A stretch of DNA of 64,000 nucleotides, taken from positions 2,914,001 through 2,978,000 of the forward strand of contig CP121458.1 in assembly GCA_029690005.1 (NCBI GenBank), in the 5' to 3' direction. A model generated the notes under the pieces. That model did no database searches and had not been told where the DNA came from. It saw only the letters and a list, made by a program, of their open reading frames with translations. Source of the stretch: Prescottella defluvii (GTDB lineage: Bacteria; Actinomycetota; Actinomycetes; Mycobacteriales; Mycobacteriaceae). Positions within the stretch are counted from its first letter, which is position 1. Each line of letters begins with the position of its first letter. A program made the translations under genes and the position numbers. Shown here piece by piece: positions 31,112-43,814 of this stretch.

Positions 31112-32237
31112 ATGCGTCGAACCCTGTTGGTGACGAACGATTTTCCACCACGACCCGGTGGGATCCAGTCGTACCTGCACACTTTTGCGGCCCAGCTGCC
31201 CGCCGACGACCTGGTGGTCTACGCGCCGCGCTGGCGCGGCGACAGTCACATCCGATTCGACGCCGAGCAGCCGTACGGGGTGGTCCGCCACCCCACGACG
31301 CTGATGGTGCCGACCCCCTTCGTCGCCCGCCGTGCCGCGAAGCTCGTCGAGAAGTATCAGTGCGACAACGTGTGGTTCGGTGCCGCGGCGCCGCTGGCGC
31401 TGCTCGCGCCGACGGTCCGCCGAGCGGGAGCCCGACGGGTGATCGCGTCCACGCACGGCCACGAGGTGGGCTGGTCGATGCTGCCCGGCGCGCGCCAGGC
31501 GCTGCGGCGCATCGGTGAGCACACCGACACCGTCACGTACGTGAGCAAGTACACGCGCGGGCGGTTCGCGTCGGCGTTCGGGCCGCACGCGGCCCTCGAG
31601 CACCTGCCGTCCGGGGTCGACACCGACGTCTTCCGCCCCGATCCGGCGGCGCGGGCCGAGCTGCGGGCCCGCTACGGTCTCGGCGACCGCCCGACCATCC
31701 TGTGCCTGTCGCGGCTCGTGCCGCGCAAGGGGCAGGACCAGCTGATCCGCGCGCTGACGGCGATCCGGCGGAGCATCGACGGTGCCGTGCTCGTCATCGT
31801 CGGCGGCGGACCCTATGCCGAACGGCTGCAGGCGCTGGCGCACGAGTGCGGCGTCGCCGACCACGTCGTCTTCACCGGCGGGGTGCCGGCCGCGGAACTG
31901 GCCGCACACCACACGATCGCGGACGTGTTCGCGATGCCGTGCCGGACGCGGGGCGGGCCTGGACGTCGAGGGGCTCGGCATCGTCTACCTCGAGGCGTCG
32001 GCGACCGGGGTGCCGGTGATCGCCGGACGGTCCGGGGGAGCGCCGGAAACGGTCGTCGAGCACGAGACCGGGCTCGTGGTCGACGGGACGTCGGTCGAGG
32101 ACGTCGCCCAGTCGGTGATCTCGGTGCTGTCCGATCGGGAGCGGGCGGCCGCGATGGGGGCCGCCGGCCGCGAATGGGTGAAGGCCCACTGGCGGTGGGA
32201 CGTGTTGGGGGCCAGACTGCGCAGTCTGCTGACCTGA
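31112..32237 (+). CDS. pimB: GDP-mannose:PI monomannoside alpha-1,6-mannosyltransferase (PimB')
   Basis: GT4 glycosyltransferase (Rv2188c family) that adds the second mannose to phosphatidylinositol mannoside at the inner face of the membrane. MRRTLLVTNDFPPRPGGIQS opens the N-terminal domain; STHGHEVGWS, LSRLVPRKGQDQLIRAL and the donor-site EGLGIVYLEASATGVPVIAG are typical. Two bases appear lost near 31955 (GAGLDVEGLG expected). Corrected length is about 375 residues. The next gene fadD15 converges, as in mycobacteria. Confidence 0.92.
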
Positions 32238-32243
32238 AAAGCG

Positions 32244-32278
32244 CGGCGCCCGCGAACCTCTCGGATCGCGGGCGCCGG
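32244..32278. terminator. Bidirectional terminator between pimB and fadD15
   Basis: CGGCGCCCGCGA pairs with TCGCGGGCGCCGG over a 10-base loop between convergent stops. Confidence 0.85.
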
Positions 32279-32293
32279 TTTCGCTGGGGCGGC

Positions 32294-34121
32294 CTACTTG
32301 CTGTAGATCCGCTCGATGTCGTCCGCGAAGCTCTGGTGGACGACGTTGCGCTTGAGCTTGAGCGTCGGCGTGAGCTCGCCGGTCTCCTCGGTGAAGTCCA
32401 CCGGCAGGATGCGGTACTTCTTGATGGCCTCGGCGTGCGAGACGAGCTTGTTGGCGTCCGCGATGGCCGCGTCGATCTCGGCGGTGAGGTCGGCGTCCGT
32501 CAGCAGTTCGGCGACGGTGGTCCCGGCCGGCTTGCCGTTGCGCTCGTTCCATCCGGGCAGTGCCTCGGCGTCGATCGTGATGAGCGCGCCGATGAAGGGC
32601 TTCTGGTCACCGACCACGATCGCCTGGCTGATGAGCGGGTGGGCGCGGAGGTGGTCCTCGAAGCTGGGCCGGTGCGACGTTCTTGCCGCCCGCGGTGACG
32701 ATGATCTCCTTCTTGCGGCCGGTGATGGTGATGTAGCCCTCGGAGTCGACGGTGCCGAGGTCGCCGGTGTGGAACCAGCCGTCCTCGATGGCCTCCGCGG
32801 TGGCGGCCTCGTTGCGCCAGTAGCCGGTGAACACGACCGGGCCGTGCAGCATGATCTCGCCGTCCTCCGCGATGCGGACGGAGTTGCCGGCCAACGGCTT
32901 TCCGACGGAGCCGACCTTCTGGTTGCCGATCGTGTTGACCGCGAACGCGGCGGTGGTCTCGGTCAGGCCGTAGCCCTCGTAGATCGTGACGCCGATGCCC
33001 CGGAAGAAGTGGCCCAGCCGGGCGCCGAGCGGTGCGCCGCCGGAGATCGCCAGCTGGCACTTGCCGCCGAGCGCCGCCCGCAGCTTGGAGTACACGAGCT
33101 TGTCGAAGAGGGCGTGCTTGAGGTTCAGCAGCAGGCCCGGTCCGCCGTTGTCCTTCGCCTCGCTCCACTCGACCGCGGTGGTAGCGGCGGCGTCGAAGAT
33201 CTTGCCCTTGCCCTCGTTGTGGGCCTTCTGCCGCGCGGTGTTGTACACCTTCTCGAACACGCGGGGCACCGACAGGATGAAGTCCGGCTTGAACTCGCCG
33301 AACGTCGGGACGAGGTTCGGGATGTCGCTGGTGTGGCCCAGCGTCGCGCCGGCGTCGAACGCGGCGATGCTGACCGCGCGGGCGAGCACGTGCGCGAGCG
33401 GCAGGAACATCAGCGTGCTCACGCCCGGCGACGTGAGCAGTTCGCCGAGGTTCGAGTCGATGATGCCCTTGGACTCGGCGATGAGGTTCGAGTGCGTGAG
33501 CTGGCAGCCCTTGGGCCGTCCGGTGGTCCCGGAGGTGTAGATCAGGGTCGCCGGGTCGCTCGACTTCAGCGCCGTCGCCCGGGCCCGGACCTCGTCGTCG
33601 GCGATGTCGGCCCCGTCCGCGCTGAGGATCGCGACCGCGCCCTCGTTGCCCGCGGAGGGTTCGATCTGGAGGACGGAGCGCAGATCCGGCGCGGCCTCGG
33701 CGACCTCGGCCACGGTCTTCGAGTGCTTGTCGGTCTCGACGATCAGGCCGATCGCGCCGGAGTCCTCGAGGATCCACCGCACCTGGTCGGCCGAGGAGGT
33801 CTCGTAGATCGGCACCGTGACACCGCCGGCGGACCAGATGGCGTAGTCGAGCAGCGGCCACTCGTAGCGCGTCGCGGACATCAACGCGACGCGGTCACCC
33901 GGCTGGACACCGCGGGCGATCAGCCCCTTCGCGACCGTGGTGACCTGGTCTGCGAACTCGCGGGCGGTGACGTTCACCCACGAGCCGTTCACGAGGCGCC
34001 GGTACACGATGTGCCCGGGCTTCGTGGCGGCGTAGGTGAAGACGGAGTCGACCGCGGATGCGTCCTCCGGGATGGTGAACGTGGCAGGAACGCTGAACTC
34101 GGGCACGACGACCTCCGACAC
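32294..34121 (-). CDS. fadD15: Long-chain fatty-acid-CoA ligase
   Basis: Activates fatty acids with ATP and CoA. It carries the AMP-binding signature [43 protein letters not shown] and [17 protein letters not shown]. One break near 32670 separates the C-terminal lid ([36 protein letters not shown]). Corrected length is about 609 residues, as in Rv2187. GTG 34121 gives the family N-terminus ([14 protein letters not shown]); the frame is open up to 34193. Confidence 0.9.
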
Positions 34122-34275
34122 TGCAGATACTGACGAGTAGGGTTTGCTGGTCCTCACGATAGACCGGGGCAGCGTGATGTGCGGCACTGCCACCTACCTG
34201 CGGCTTGCCAGATGGGCATCCGTCCAGGTGTAGTCCAGATCACGGACCGTGACCGGCGTGTGTGAAGCTGTGGGA

Positions 34276-34662
34276 GTGAGCAGCATTCAGGTCGCCGACC
34301 AGACTTTCGTAGCAGCAGCCCCGGAGAAGGTGGCTGCCCGCGTGTCCGTGCCCGCGCGTTGGCGCGCGTGGTGGCCGGATCTCGTTCTCGACGTGCGCGA
34401 GGACCGGGCCGAGAAAGGCATCCGCTGGACCGTCGCCGGGCCGCTCACCGGGACGATGGAAGTGTGGCTCGAGCCGGTCATGGACGGCACCATCGTCCAC
34501 TACTTCCTGCACGCGGAGCCGACCGGGGCGAGCCCGCAGGGGCTGGCGTCGCTCGACCTCGCCGGAATGAACCACGCCCGCCGCCTCGCCGGCAAGGAGA
34601 TGACCTTCGAACTCAAGAAGCATCTCGAAGCGGGCCGACCCGCAGGCGAGCCGCCCGCGTAG
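34276..34662 (+). CDS. SRPBCC (polyketide cyclase-like) protein, Rv2186c-type
   Basis: 128 residues, intact. START-like fold: IQVADQTFVAAAPEKVAARV, WRAWWPDLVLDVREDRAEKG, and a long C-terminal helix (MNHARRLAGKEMTFELKKHL) that closes the ligand cavity. Ligand unknown. GTG start at 34276. It is followed 105 bases later by a second SRPBCC gene, matching the Rv2186c-Rv2185c pair. Confidence 0.82.
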   Translation: MSSIQVADQTFVAAAPEKVAARVSVPARWRAWWPDLVLDVREDRAEKGIRWTVAGPLTGTMEVWLEPVMDGTIVHYFLHAEPTGASPQGLASLDLAGMNHARRLAGKEMTFELKKHLEAGRPAGEPPA

Positions 34663-34767
34663 GGAGTTGTGCGTCCGCTCGGGAATCGTGTGAGATGAAG
34701 GTGCGGTGAGACGCGTCGTGCGTCTCTCCAGCCGCTGTGAGCCGTTCTGAAAGGAAGCGTCCGAGGC

Positions 34768-35202
34768 ATGGCCGAGAAGACCAAGCGGTCGATCACCATC
34801 GACGCACCCGCCGAGCAGGTCATGGGCGTGATCGCCGACTTCGACTCCTACCCGGCATGGGTGGAGGCGGCGAAGTCCGTCGAGGTGCTCGTGTCCGGGG
34901 CCGGTGGCCGTGCGGAGCAGGTCCGGTTCGTGCTCGACGCCGGCATGGTCAAGGACACGTACGTCTTGCGCTACGTCTGGGCCGCTGACGAGATGTCGGT
35001 CAGCTGGGAGCTCGTCTCCGGCGAGATTCAGAAGGCGCAGTTCGGCACGTACACACTCGAGCCCGAGAGCGGCGGAACGCGCGTGACCTACGAGCTCACC
35101 GTCGATCTCACCATCCCGATGATCGGGCTGTTCAAGCGTAAGGCGGAGAAGGTCATCACGGATACCGCGCTCAAGGAGCTCAAGAAGCGGGTGGAGGGCT
35201 GA
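34768..35202 (+). CDS. SRPBCC protein, TB16.3 (Rv2185c) family
   Basis: 144 residues, intact. ITIDAPAEQVMGVIADFDSY, YPAWVEAAKSVEVLV and the C-terminal KRKAEKVITDTALKELKKRV are typical of this START-like family. Cytoplasmic; lipid-type ligand suspected but not shown. GAAAGGAAG precedes the ATG. The ATPase gene follows at once, suggesting an operon. Confidence 0.88.
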   Translation: MAEKTKRSITIDAPAEQVMGVIADFDSYPAWVEAAKSVEVLVSGAGGRAEQVRFVLDAGMVKDTYVLRYVWAADEMSVSWELVSGEIQKAQFGTYTLEPESGGTRVTYELTVDLTIPMIGLFKRKAEKVITDTALKELKKRVEG

Positions 35203-35226
35203 ACGCCGCCGAATCCGTCCGTGGCG

Positions 35227-36456
35227 GTGCCCAGGTCCGGCTGTTCCTCGGCAAGGGTGGAGTAGGGCGCACGACGATGGCGGCGGCGACGGCAGTCGCG
35301 CTCGCCGGCGCCGGGCGGAAGGTGCTCCTCGCGTCGCTCGACCAGGCGCATTCGCTGGCCGACGTGCTCGACCGTCCCGTCGGACGCGGACACGAGACGT
35401 CGGTGACCGCCGGACTCGCCGCCGTCGAGATCGACACGCTCGCGTTGCTCGAGGAGCGGTACCGGGGACTCGTCGCAGCGCTCGCACTCGGCGGATCGCA
35501 CGATCACGGGGCCCAGTTCGCCGATCTCGCGCCCGAGGAACTGACGGGGCTGCCCGGTGTCGAGGACCTGCTCGGGCTGGGCGAGATCGTCCGGCTCGCC
35601 GAGCAGGGACGCTGGACGTCGTCGTCGTGGACTGTCCGCCGACGGCGGACGCGCTGCGGGCGCTGGCCCTGCCGGAGACGGTGTCCGGGTACGTCGAGCG
35701 GGTGTGGCCGCAGCACCGGCGTGTCGCGGCGACGGCTGGGTCGTCTGCGGACACGCGACTGGCGTTCGCTGTGGCGATGCTCGACCGGTCCTCGACGCGA
35801 CCACGGCGGTGTCGGCGCTGCTGACCGACCGGTCCCGGACCGCGGTACGAGTAGTGACCTCGGCCGAACGCGTCGGGTTCGCCGAGACACGGCGCGTCCT
35901 GTCCGCGGCCGCGCTCACGGGTCTGCGGGTCGATGCGATCGTCGTGAACAAACTTCTGCCGCAGCTCGATTCGGGTGTCGACGCGGGAGCTGTCGGTGAC
36001 TGGTACGGCACGTGCCGGGCCGCGCAGCAGGACGTGCTCGCCGCTGTCGGGGCCGCGTCGGAGGTGGCGGCGGTCCTGTCGGCCGACCATCTGGCCGCCG
36101 AGCCGATAGGGTGGGATGCCCTCGACGGTCTCGCGCGCGCGGTGTATTCCGACCGCGACGCGGTCGATCCGTCGGAGGATTCCCGAAGCGACCGCACGCC
36201 GGTGCGGGTTGCGCTCGAATCCGGTTCGGGCGACCTGGAATCGGTGTACGCGATGCGGATGCACCTTCCGCTCGTCGACCCCGGAACGTTGACGTTGGGA
36301 CGAGTGGAGGACGACTTGCTGGTGGGGGCGGACGGTAGACGTCGTCGTGTGCGCCTGGCGTCGGTGCTGCGTCGATGCGTCGTGCAGGGCGCGGACTTCG
36401 ACGGGTCCGATCTGGTGGTGCGGTTCGTCCCGGACCCGGCGGTGTGGCCGCAGTGA
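35227..36456 (+). CDS. ArsA/MinD-type P-loop ATPase (Rv2184c-like)
   Basis: About 415 residues after correction. The deviant Walker A reads LFLGKGGVGRTTMAAATAVA, with Arg where most relatives have Lys. VVVDCPPTADALRALALPE is the Walker B/switch region and VDAIVVNKLLPQ a base-specificity-like segment. The C-terminus has a beta-rich MRMHLPLVDPGTLTLGRVED part like an Hsp20/ArsA-associated domain. Breaks near 35612 and 35780. The start is unresolved: no in-frame ATG/GTG/TTG exists upstream of the P-loop, and GTG 35227 needs one indel. Its stop overlaps the next start. Confidence 0.78.
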
Positions 36457-36839
36457 CCGGAGACCACGCCGAACTCACCGCGGAACTGAGGGCGCTCGCG
36501 GAAACCGTCCTCGAACGGCTCGAGCCGATCCTGCAGAAGGTCGCCGCACCCGTGCCCGCGGAGCAGGCCGGGGACGCCGACGCCGGTCCCGCGTGCAGCA
36601 CCTGCTCGTGGTGCCCGCTGTGCGCCCTGGCCGCCGTGATCCGTGGTGAACAGCACGATCTCGTGACGCTGCTCGCCGGACAGGCGTCGGTGTTGCTCAC
36701 GGCGCTGCGCGAGGCACTCGACGCCCACGACCGCGCCGCCGGCGAGGCGCGCGAGGCCGGCCGGGCTGCGGGGGCGCCCTCCGACTCGTCGGCGTTCGTG
36801 CCGATCACGGTGACGATCAAGGACCGCGAGCCGAGATAG
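36453..36839 (+). CDS. Small protein with CxxCxxCxxC cluster (Rv2183c-like)
   Basis: 128 residues, intact. The N-terminal helix (ELTAELRALAETVLERLEPI) is followed by CSTCSWCPLCAL, four cysteines each two residues apart, then a long helix and a short beta tail (FVPITVTIKDREPR). The cysteines could bind zinc or an Fe-S centre; neither is shown. The GTG start overlaps the ATPase stop by 4 bases (GTGA), so the two products are probably made together. Confidence 0.8.
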   Translation: MTGDHAELTAELRALAETVLERLEPILQKVAAPVPAEQAGDADAGPACSTCSWCPLCALAAVIRGEQHDLVTLLAGQASVLLTALREALDAHDRAAGEAREAGRAAGAPSDSSAFVPITVTIKDREPR

Positions 36840-36888
36840 GCGGTACCCGGCGTACCGCTTCCGGGTTCGGGTCGGCACGATCAGCGAG

Positions 36889-37866
36889 GTGGACAGCACC
36901 GAACTTCTCACCGTGGGTGTCGACGTCGGGGGAACGAGCATCCGGGCATCCGTCGTCGACGGTGACGGCGAGGTGCTCGACGTGACACACGTGCCGACGC
37001 CGCACTCCGAGGACGCCCTCGAACACGGCATCGACCGGGCCGTCCGGGAACTCGCGAATCGCCACGACGTCGCGGCGGTCGGCCTCGCGGTCGCGGGATT
37101 CGTCGACTCCGACCGCACGACGGTCCGGTTCGCCCCGCACCTGCCCTGGGTCGACGCGCCTGTCGCGCGCAGCCTCGGGAACCGTCTCGGCCTGCCCGTC
37201 ATCCTCGAGCACGACGCGAACGCCGCGGCCTGGGCGGAGTGGAGCTTCGGCGCGGCCGCGGGCGGGCGCAACGTCGTCGTCGTCGCGATCGGCACCGGGA
37301 TCGGCGCGGCACTGCTCATCAACGGCGGCCTCTACCGGGGAAGCTTCGGGGTGGCGCTGGAACTGGGACACCTGCAGGTGGTTCCGGAAGGCCGCGCGTG
37401 TGCCTGTGGCAAGCGGGGCTGCTGGGAGCGGTACTGCAGCGGCACGGCCCTGGTCGACACGGCGCTCGAGCTGCTCGCGGAGGACCCGTCCGCATCGACG
37501 GTCCTGGCCCGAGACGTCGCGGTCGATCCGGGGACGTTGACCGGCCGCCGGATCGCGGCGGCCGCGTCCGACGGGGACTCGTTGGCGCTGGCCACGTTTG
37601 CGGATTTCGCGAAGTGGCTCGGGGTGGGCCTGGCGACCGTTTCCGACGTCTTCGACCCCGACCTGATCGTGATCTGCGGCGGTGTCGGGAGCTCCGCGCC
37701 GCTGTTCCTCGACGACGCCCGCGAGCACTATGCGCGGCTCGTCACCGGTTCCGGGCATCGCCCGCTCGCCCGGATCCGGCACACCCTGCTCGGTGAGGCT
37801 GCCGGGATGATCGGCGCCGCCGATCTGGCGCGTGCGTCGTTGCGGGATCCCGCGCGCGGTAACTGA
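36889..37866 (+). CDS. ROK-family glucokinase
   Basis: 325 residues, intact. DVGGTSIRASVVDGDGEV is the ATP phosphate loop; ILEHDANAAAWAE carries the catalytic Asp; LELGHLQVVPEG and CACGKRGCWERYCSG form the ROK zinc motif. A sugar kinase, most likely for glucose; transcriptional ROK repressors are excluded because no HTH precedes. It lies between the Rv2183c-like gene and plsC, where mycobacteria have no such gene as far as I recall. Confidence 0.88.
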   Translation: MDSTELLTVGVDVGGTSIRASVVDGDGEVLDVTHVPTPHSEDALEHGIDRAVRELANRHDVAAVGLAVAGFVDSDRTTVRFAPHLPWVDAPVARSLGNRLGLPVILEHDANAAAWAEWSFGAAAGGRNVVVVAIGTGIGAALLINGGLYRGSFGVALELGHLQVVPEGRACACGKRGCWERYCSGTALVDTALELLAEDPSASTVLARDVAVDPGTLTGRRIAAAASDGDSLALATFADFAKWLGVGLATVSDVFDPDLIVICGGVGSSAPLFLDDAREHYARLVTGSGHRPLARIRHTLLGEAAGMIGAADLARASLRDPARGN

Positions 37867-38015
37867 ACCCGGGACCACGCATCCGGGTGGAAGCGGGCGT
37901 TGCTCGGCCACCTGTGGCAGCGCTCGAGACTGCTGAGTACAGTCTTGGGCAAGGCGAGTCCGGTTCGAAGCCGGGGCGAACCCGCGGGGACAGAGCGCTC
38001 GGACGGAAGGACACC

Positions 38016-38753
38016 ATGTGGTACTGGCTGTTTAAGTACGTGTTGTTGGGTCCTGCGCTGTGGCTGCTCAGTCGGCCGAAAATCGAAGGCGCCGAGAATA
38101 TTCCGACGGACGGCCCGGCAATTCTGGCCAGCAATCACCAGGCGGTGCTCGACTCCTTCTTCCTCCCGCTGCGTTGCCCGCGGCGCATCACGTTCCTCGC
38201 GAAGAGCGAGTACTTCACCGGCACCGGCTTCAAGGGCCGGTTCCAGAAGTGGTTCTTCTCCGCTGTCGGCCAGGTGCCGATCGACCGCACCGGTGCCTCC
38301 GCCGCGAAGGACGCTCTCGACGCCGGCCTGCGGGTCCTCTCCCAGGGCAAGCTCCTCGGCATCTACCCGGAGGGCACCCGCTCGCCCGACGGTCGGCTGT
38401 ACAAGGGCAAGACCGGCATGGCGCGTCTCGCGCTCGAGTCCGGCGTCAAGGTCATCCCCGTCGCGATGATCGGTACCGCCAAGGTCAACCCGATCGGCTC
38501 GCGCATGTGGCGGCCCGCGAAGGTCACCATCCGCATCGGTGAACCGATCGACTTCTCCCGCTTCGAGGGCATGGGCGGCAACCGCTTCGTCGAGCGTGCC
38601 GTCACCGACGAGGTCATGTACAAGCTGATGCGCCTGTCCGAGCAGGAGTACGTCGACATCTACGCGGCGACGCTGAAGAACCAGGCGGCGGACGCGAACC
38701 CGGCCCAGTCGGCCGCCGACGCCGCCCGCATCCCCGACACCCAGGCCGGCTAG
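38016..38753 (+). CDS. plsC: 1-acyl-sn-glycerol-3-phosphate acyltransferase family protein
   Basis: 245 residues, intact, Rv2182c-like. The PlsC motifs are present: SNHQAVLDSFFLPL (HX4D), KGRFQKWFFSAVGQVPIDR, and IYPEGTRSPDGRLYKGKTG. N-terminal hydrophobic stretch (WLFKYVLLGPALWLL) is probably a membrane association helix. Makes phosphatidic acid or a related acylated lipid. GGAAGGAC lies before the ATG; upstream in-frame sequence to 37887 is not needed. Confidence 0.9.
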   Translation: MWYWLFKYVLLGPALWLLSRPKIEGAENIPTDGPAILASNHQAVLDSFFLPLRCPRRITFLAKSEYFTGTGFKGRFQKWFFSAVGQVPIDRTGASAAKDALDAGLRVLSQGKLLGIYPEGTRSPDGRLYKGKTGMARLALESGVKVIPVAMIGTAKVNPIGSRMWRPAKVTIRIGEPIDFSRFEGMGGNRFVERAVTDEVMYKLMRLSEQEYVDIYAATLKNQAADANPAQSAADAARIPDTQAG

Positions 38754-38767
38754 TCCTGACGCCTGCG

Positions 38768-39429
38768 GTGCCGCGCCCGAACCGCCGCGACCTGCGCCGG
38801 ATCGCTCTGCTCACCGCGTCCGCAGCGGTCGTCGTCGCCGGCGCGCCGGCGGCATGGATTCGGATCACCGCGACCGGACACCTCTACGACGTCGACGGCG
38901 CACCCGATGCGCCCGTCGCGATCGTCCTCGGCGCCCGGGTACGAGACAGACGACCCATGAAGTTCCTCCGCGGCCGCCTCGACGCCACCGCAGCCCTCGT
39001 CCGGGCCGGTGCGGTGTCCGTCGTCCTCATCTCCGGCGACGCCCGGGGCTGGTCCGGTGACGAGATCGCGGCGATGACCGAGTACCTCGTCGAAGCCGGG
39101 TGGACCCGCGCCGAATCGTGGCCGATCCGTACGGGCTCGACACGTACGACACCTGCGTCCGGGCGGCCCGGACCTTCGGGATCCGCCGCGCTCTGGTCGT
39201 CACCCAGCCGTTCCACCTGCCGCGCACCGTCGCGCTCGCCCGACGCGCCGGCATCGACGCGGACGGCGTCCGAGCGGGCCGCGCCGGTGGCCGGCGGTCG
39301 ACGCTCGTGAAGAACTCGATCCGCGAACTGCTGTCGTATCCCAAGGCGGCGCGGGATGTCCTGCGGGGACGGGATCCGAAAGTGGTGTCGGCGCCGGTGG
39401 ATTCGGTGGCCGACGCGCTCGCGCGATAG
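38768..39429 (+). CDS. SanA/YdcF-type DUF218 protein
   Basis: About 220 residues after correcting a break near 39110. N-terminal membrane helix (IALLTASAAVVVAGAPAAW), then APVAIVLGARVRDRRPMKFL, LISGDARGWSGDEIAAMTEYL, DTYDTCVRAARTFGIRRALV and TQPFHLPRTVALARRAGIDA, all family segments. E. coli SanA affects envelope permeability; the biochemical role is not known. GTG start, 14 bases after plsC. Confidence 0.85.
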
Positions 39430-39453
39430 CGGCCCCGCGGTTCGGGCGCCGGG

Positions 39454-39459
39454 TATCTT
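39454..39459 (+). promoter_or_regulatory. Candidate -10 for the leaderless DUF4436 gene
   Basis: TATCTT, 7 bases before the GTG at 39467, no ribosome site. Confidence 0.45.
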
Positions 39460-39466
39460 CCCAGTG

Positions 39467-40350
39467 GTGTCAGCAGTGTCGTTCGCCCGCACCCGGCCCC
39501 GCGTGTTCTGGTCGCTCGTGGCGGCCGTGATGGCGATCCTGTATGCCGGGTCGCTGCTCGTGTACGGGCTGACCGAACCCGACCCCGACGATTCGACGGC
39601 CGAGTCGGTCGGGGACGACGAAGTGGTCGTGATCGTGACCCTCGAGGCCATGCATCCCACCGCCGATCGGCTGGACGCGGAGGTCGACATCTTTCCGGGT
39701 GCGAACTTCCGCACTCCGCGCGGCGACACGCTGGCGGCGCCGATCAGCCTGTACATGTCGCCGACCACGGCCCGCTCGGAGTTGGTGTTCCCGGCCGGAT
39801 CCGTCCCCACCACGCGCGACGTGCAATTGATCGTCGACGGTCAGTCGGGGAAGTGGCCGTTCGACCTGTTCGGGATCGAACCGCTGGTCGTCGACGCCTA
39901 CAGCGGGGTGGGGGACGGGATCGAGGTCCACCGCACCCGGGTCGTGCTCGACGAACGGATCGACGGATGGCAGCTCAGCTCCGACGCCGTCAGCGTCGAG
40001 AAGGACCTCTCCCTGACCGGCAACGGCCTCACCGTGAGCGTGTACCGATCGGCGGGCACACTCGTCTACGCGCTGATCCTGCTGGTGATGATGATCATCC
40101 TGGCGGTGCTCGCGGCGTTCGTCGCGATCCAGACCGCGCGTCGTCGCCGACTGGTGCACACCGACATGCTCGGGTGGATGGCCGCGATGCTGTTCGCGGT
40201 CGTGCCGATGCGCGGCATCCTGCCGGCAACCCGCCGATCGGCTCGTGGGTCGACATCGCCGTGACCCTGTGGGTCGTGGTGACCCTCGTCGTCGCGCTGG
40301 CCGTGTACGTGTACTGCTGGTGGCGTGACACCGCCGCCGAGGACGCGTCA
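39467..40350 (+). CDS. DUF4436 membrane protein
   Basis: About 295 residues. One N-terminal helix (VFWSLVAAVMAILYAGSLLVYG), an outer domain with VVVIVTLEAMHPTADRLDAE and KWPFDLFGIEPLVVDAYSG, then three C-terminal helices, the second followed by PMRGILPGNPPIGSWVDIAV, a hallmark of the family. A break near 40225 precedes that signature. No stop appears near the expected end, so the 3' limit is approximate and another indel near 40330-40350 is likely. It converges on the GT87 gene. Function unknown. Confidence 0.75.
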
Positions 40351-41680
40351 GGCCACCGGCGAGAGGTGCGCGGGCCCGTCGACGCTGCTGCGGTCGGCGG
40401 TGGCGAGCCGTCCGACGAACACGGCGACGGCCGCGATCACCGCGACAGCCCACCACACGTACGACGAGGCCAGGAACTGGTCCCACAGCGGCCAGCCGGT
40501 GCCCTCCCAGCGTCCGTGTCCGAGCCGCCAGTGCGGCGCGGTCACGAACAACGCACAACTGGCCACGACACCGACGCCCAGGACGATGCTGCGCCGGCGG
40601 TACGCCTCGACCCCGACGGCCAGCAGCAGCGGAGCGACCCAGACCCAGTGATGTGACCACGACACCGGGGAGACGAGCAGACCGAGCAGCGCGTCGACGA
40701 ACAGCGCCAGCGCCGTCGCCCCGGCGGCGAACGCGCGGTGCATCGCGACGGCGGCGAGCACGAGGACCGCGGCGCTCAGGGCCAGCCACAGCACGCTGCG
40801 CAGCGACGGATCCATGCCGAGGCGTGCGAGGACACCGGTGATGCTCTGGTTCGCCGGGTACGCGGGCCCGCCGATCCGGCCGGAGTCGAACAGCGTGTCG
40901 GTCCAGCACTGCCACGAATCCTCACGCGTGAGCACGAACCCGAGCGCCCCGAACGCGACGAAGCTCAGCCCCGTCGTCACGACGGCGCGGAAGTCCTTGC
41001 GTACCAGGAAGAACAGCACGAACACCGCGGGGGTGAGCTTGACCGCGGCGACGAATCCGATCAGCACGCCGCGCGGCCACGGGGTCTTCTTCAACAGGCA
41101 GTCCGCCGCGACGAACACCATCAGCAGGATGTTCACCTGGCCGTAGTCGAGCGTCGAGTACACCGGCTCGAGCGTCAGCGCGGCCCCGGCGGCGGCCAGC
41201 GCCGTCCACAGCAGTGTCGTGCGCGGCGCGACCCCGATCGACGCGAGCGTGAGCACGAGCGTCGCGAACAGCGCCACGAGCGACAGCGCGGTGAGCACGA
41301 TCCCGCCGCCTCGAGGGAGATCGCCGACATCGGGCTGAACACCACCGCCGCGAGCGGGGGATACGTGAACGGCAGGCCCACTCCGGACAGCGTCGGTGGC
41401 ATCGCGCCGTACAGGGGACCCCCGTCGGCGAACACCGACCCGCCGAGACGGTAGACGTCCAGGTCGATGCGGTAGTAGAAGCCGACGTCGCGCAGCCCCG
41501 GAATCCCGACGAGGTGGTAGGTGGCGCCGAATGCGCAGGCCAGCACGATCACGACCCGCGCGGCGATGCCGAGCGGTCGAACGCCACCGAGACGGTGTCT
41601 TCGAGGGGTCGCCGACCTCTGCGGGGGCTTGCCTGCCGGGGCGGCTGAGTCGCTTGCGGAGTCGTCTCGGGGGTGCGCAC
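40348..41680 (-). CDS. GT87 alpha-1,2-mannosyltransferase (Rv2181-like)
   Basis: Polytopic membrane GT-C enzyme using polyprenyl-phosphate mannose. In mycobacteria Rv2181 adds the alpha-1,2 mannose branches of lipomannan/LAM. About ten helices; the first loop has FYYRIDLDVYRLGGSVFADG with the catalytic Asp, and LDYGQVNILLMVFVAADC, WPRGVLIGFVAAVKLTP and SPVSWSHHWVWVAPLLL are typical of GT87. GTG 41680 has AGAAGGA upstream and reaches the enzyme frame after one lost base near 41597; a second break is near 41310. Corrected length is about 444 residues. Confidence 0.85.
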
Positions 41681-41737
41681 CAATCCGATCCTTCTACGAA
41701 CAGGGGGCGCGGTGTCGAGTGCCCCGGCGCGCGGGCA

Positions 41738-43711
<1,974 letters not shown>

Positions 43712-43722
43712 GTCCCACCGAC

Positions 43723-43775
43723 GGCCGCCGAAGGGCCCCTTCACACGCCTACAGCGCGCGAAGGGGCCCTCGGCC
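43723..43775. terminator. Bidirectional terminator between aroG and pknL
   Basis: GAAGGGCCCCTTC and GCGAAGGGGCCCTCGGCC form a long GC stem between convergent genes. Confidence 0.8.
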
Positions 43776-43814
43776 GTCCACGGGGCAGGGGAGTGTCGGG
43801 GGGAGTCCCGACGA

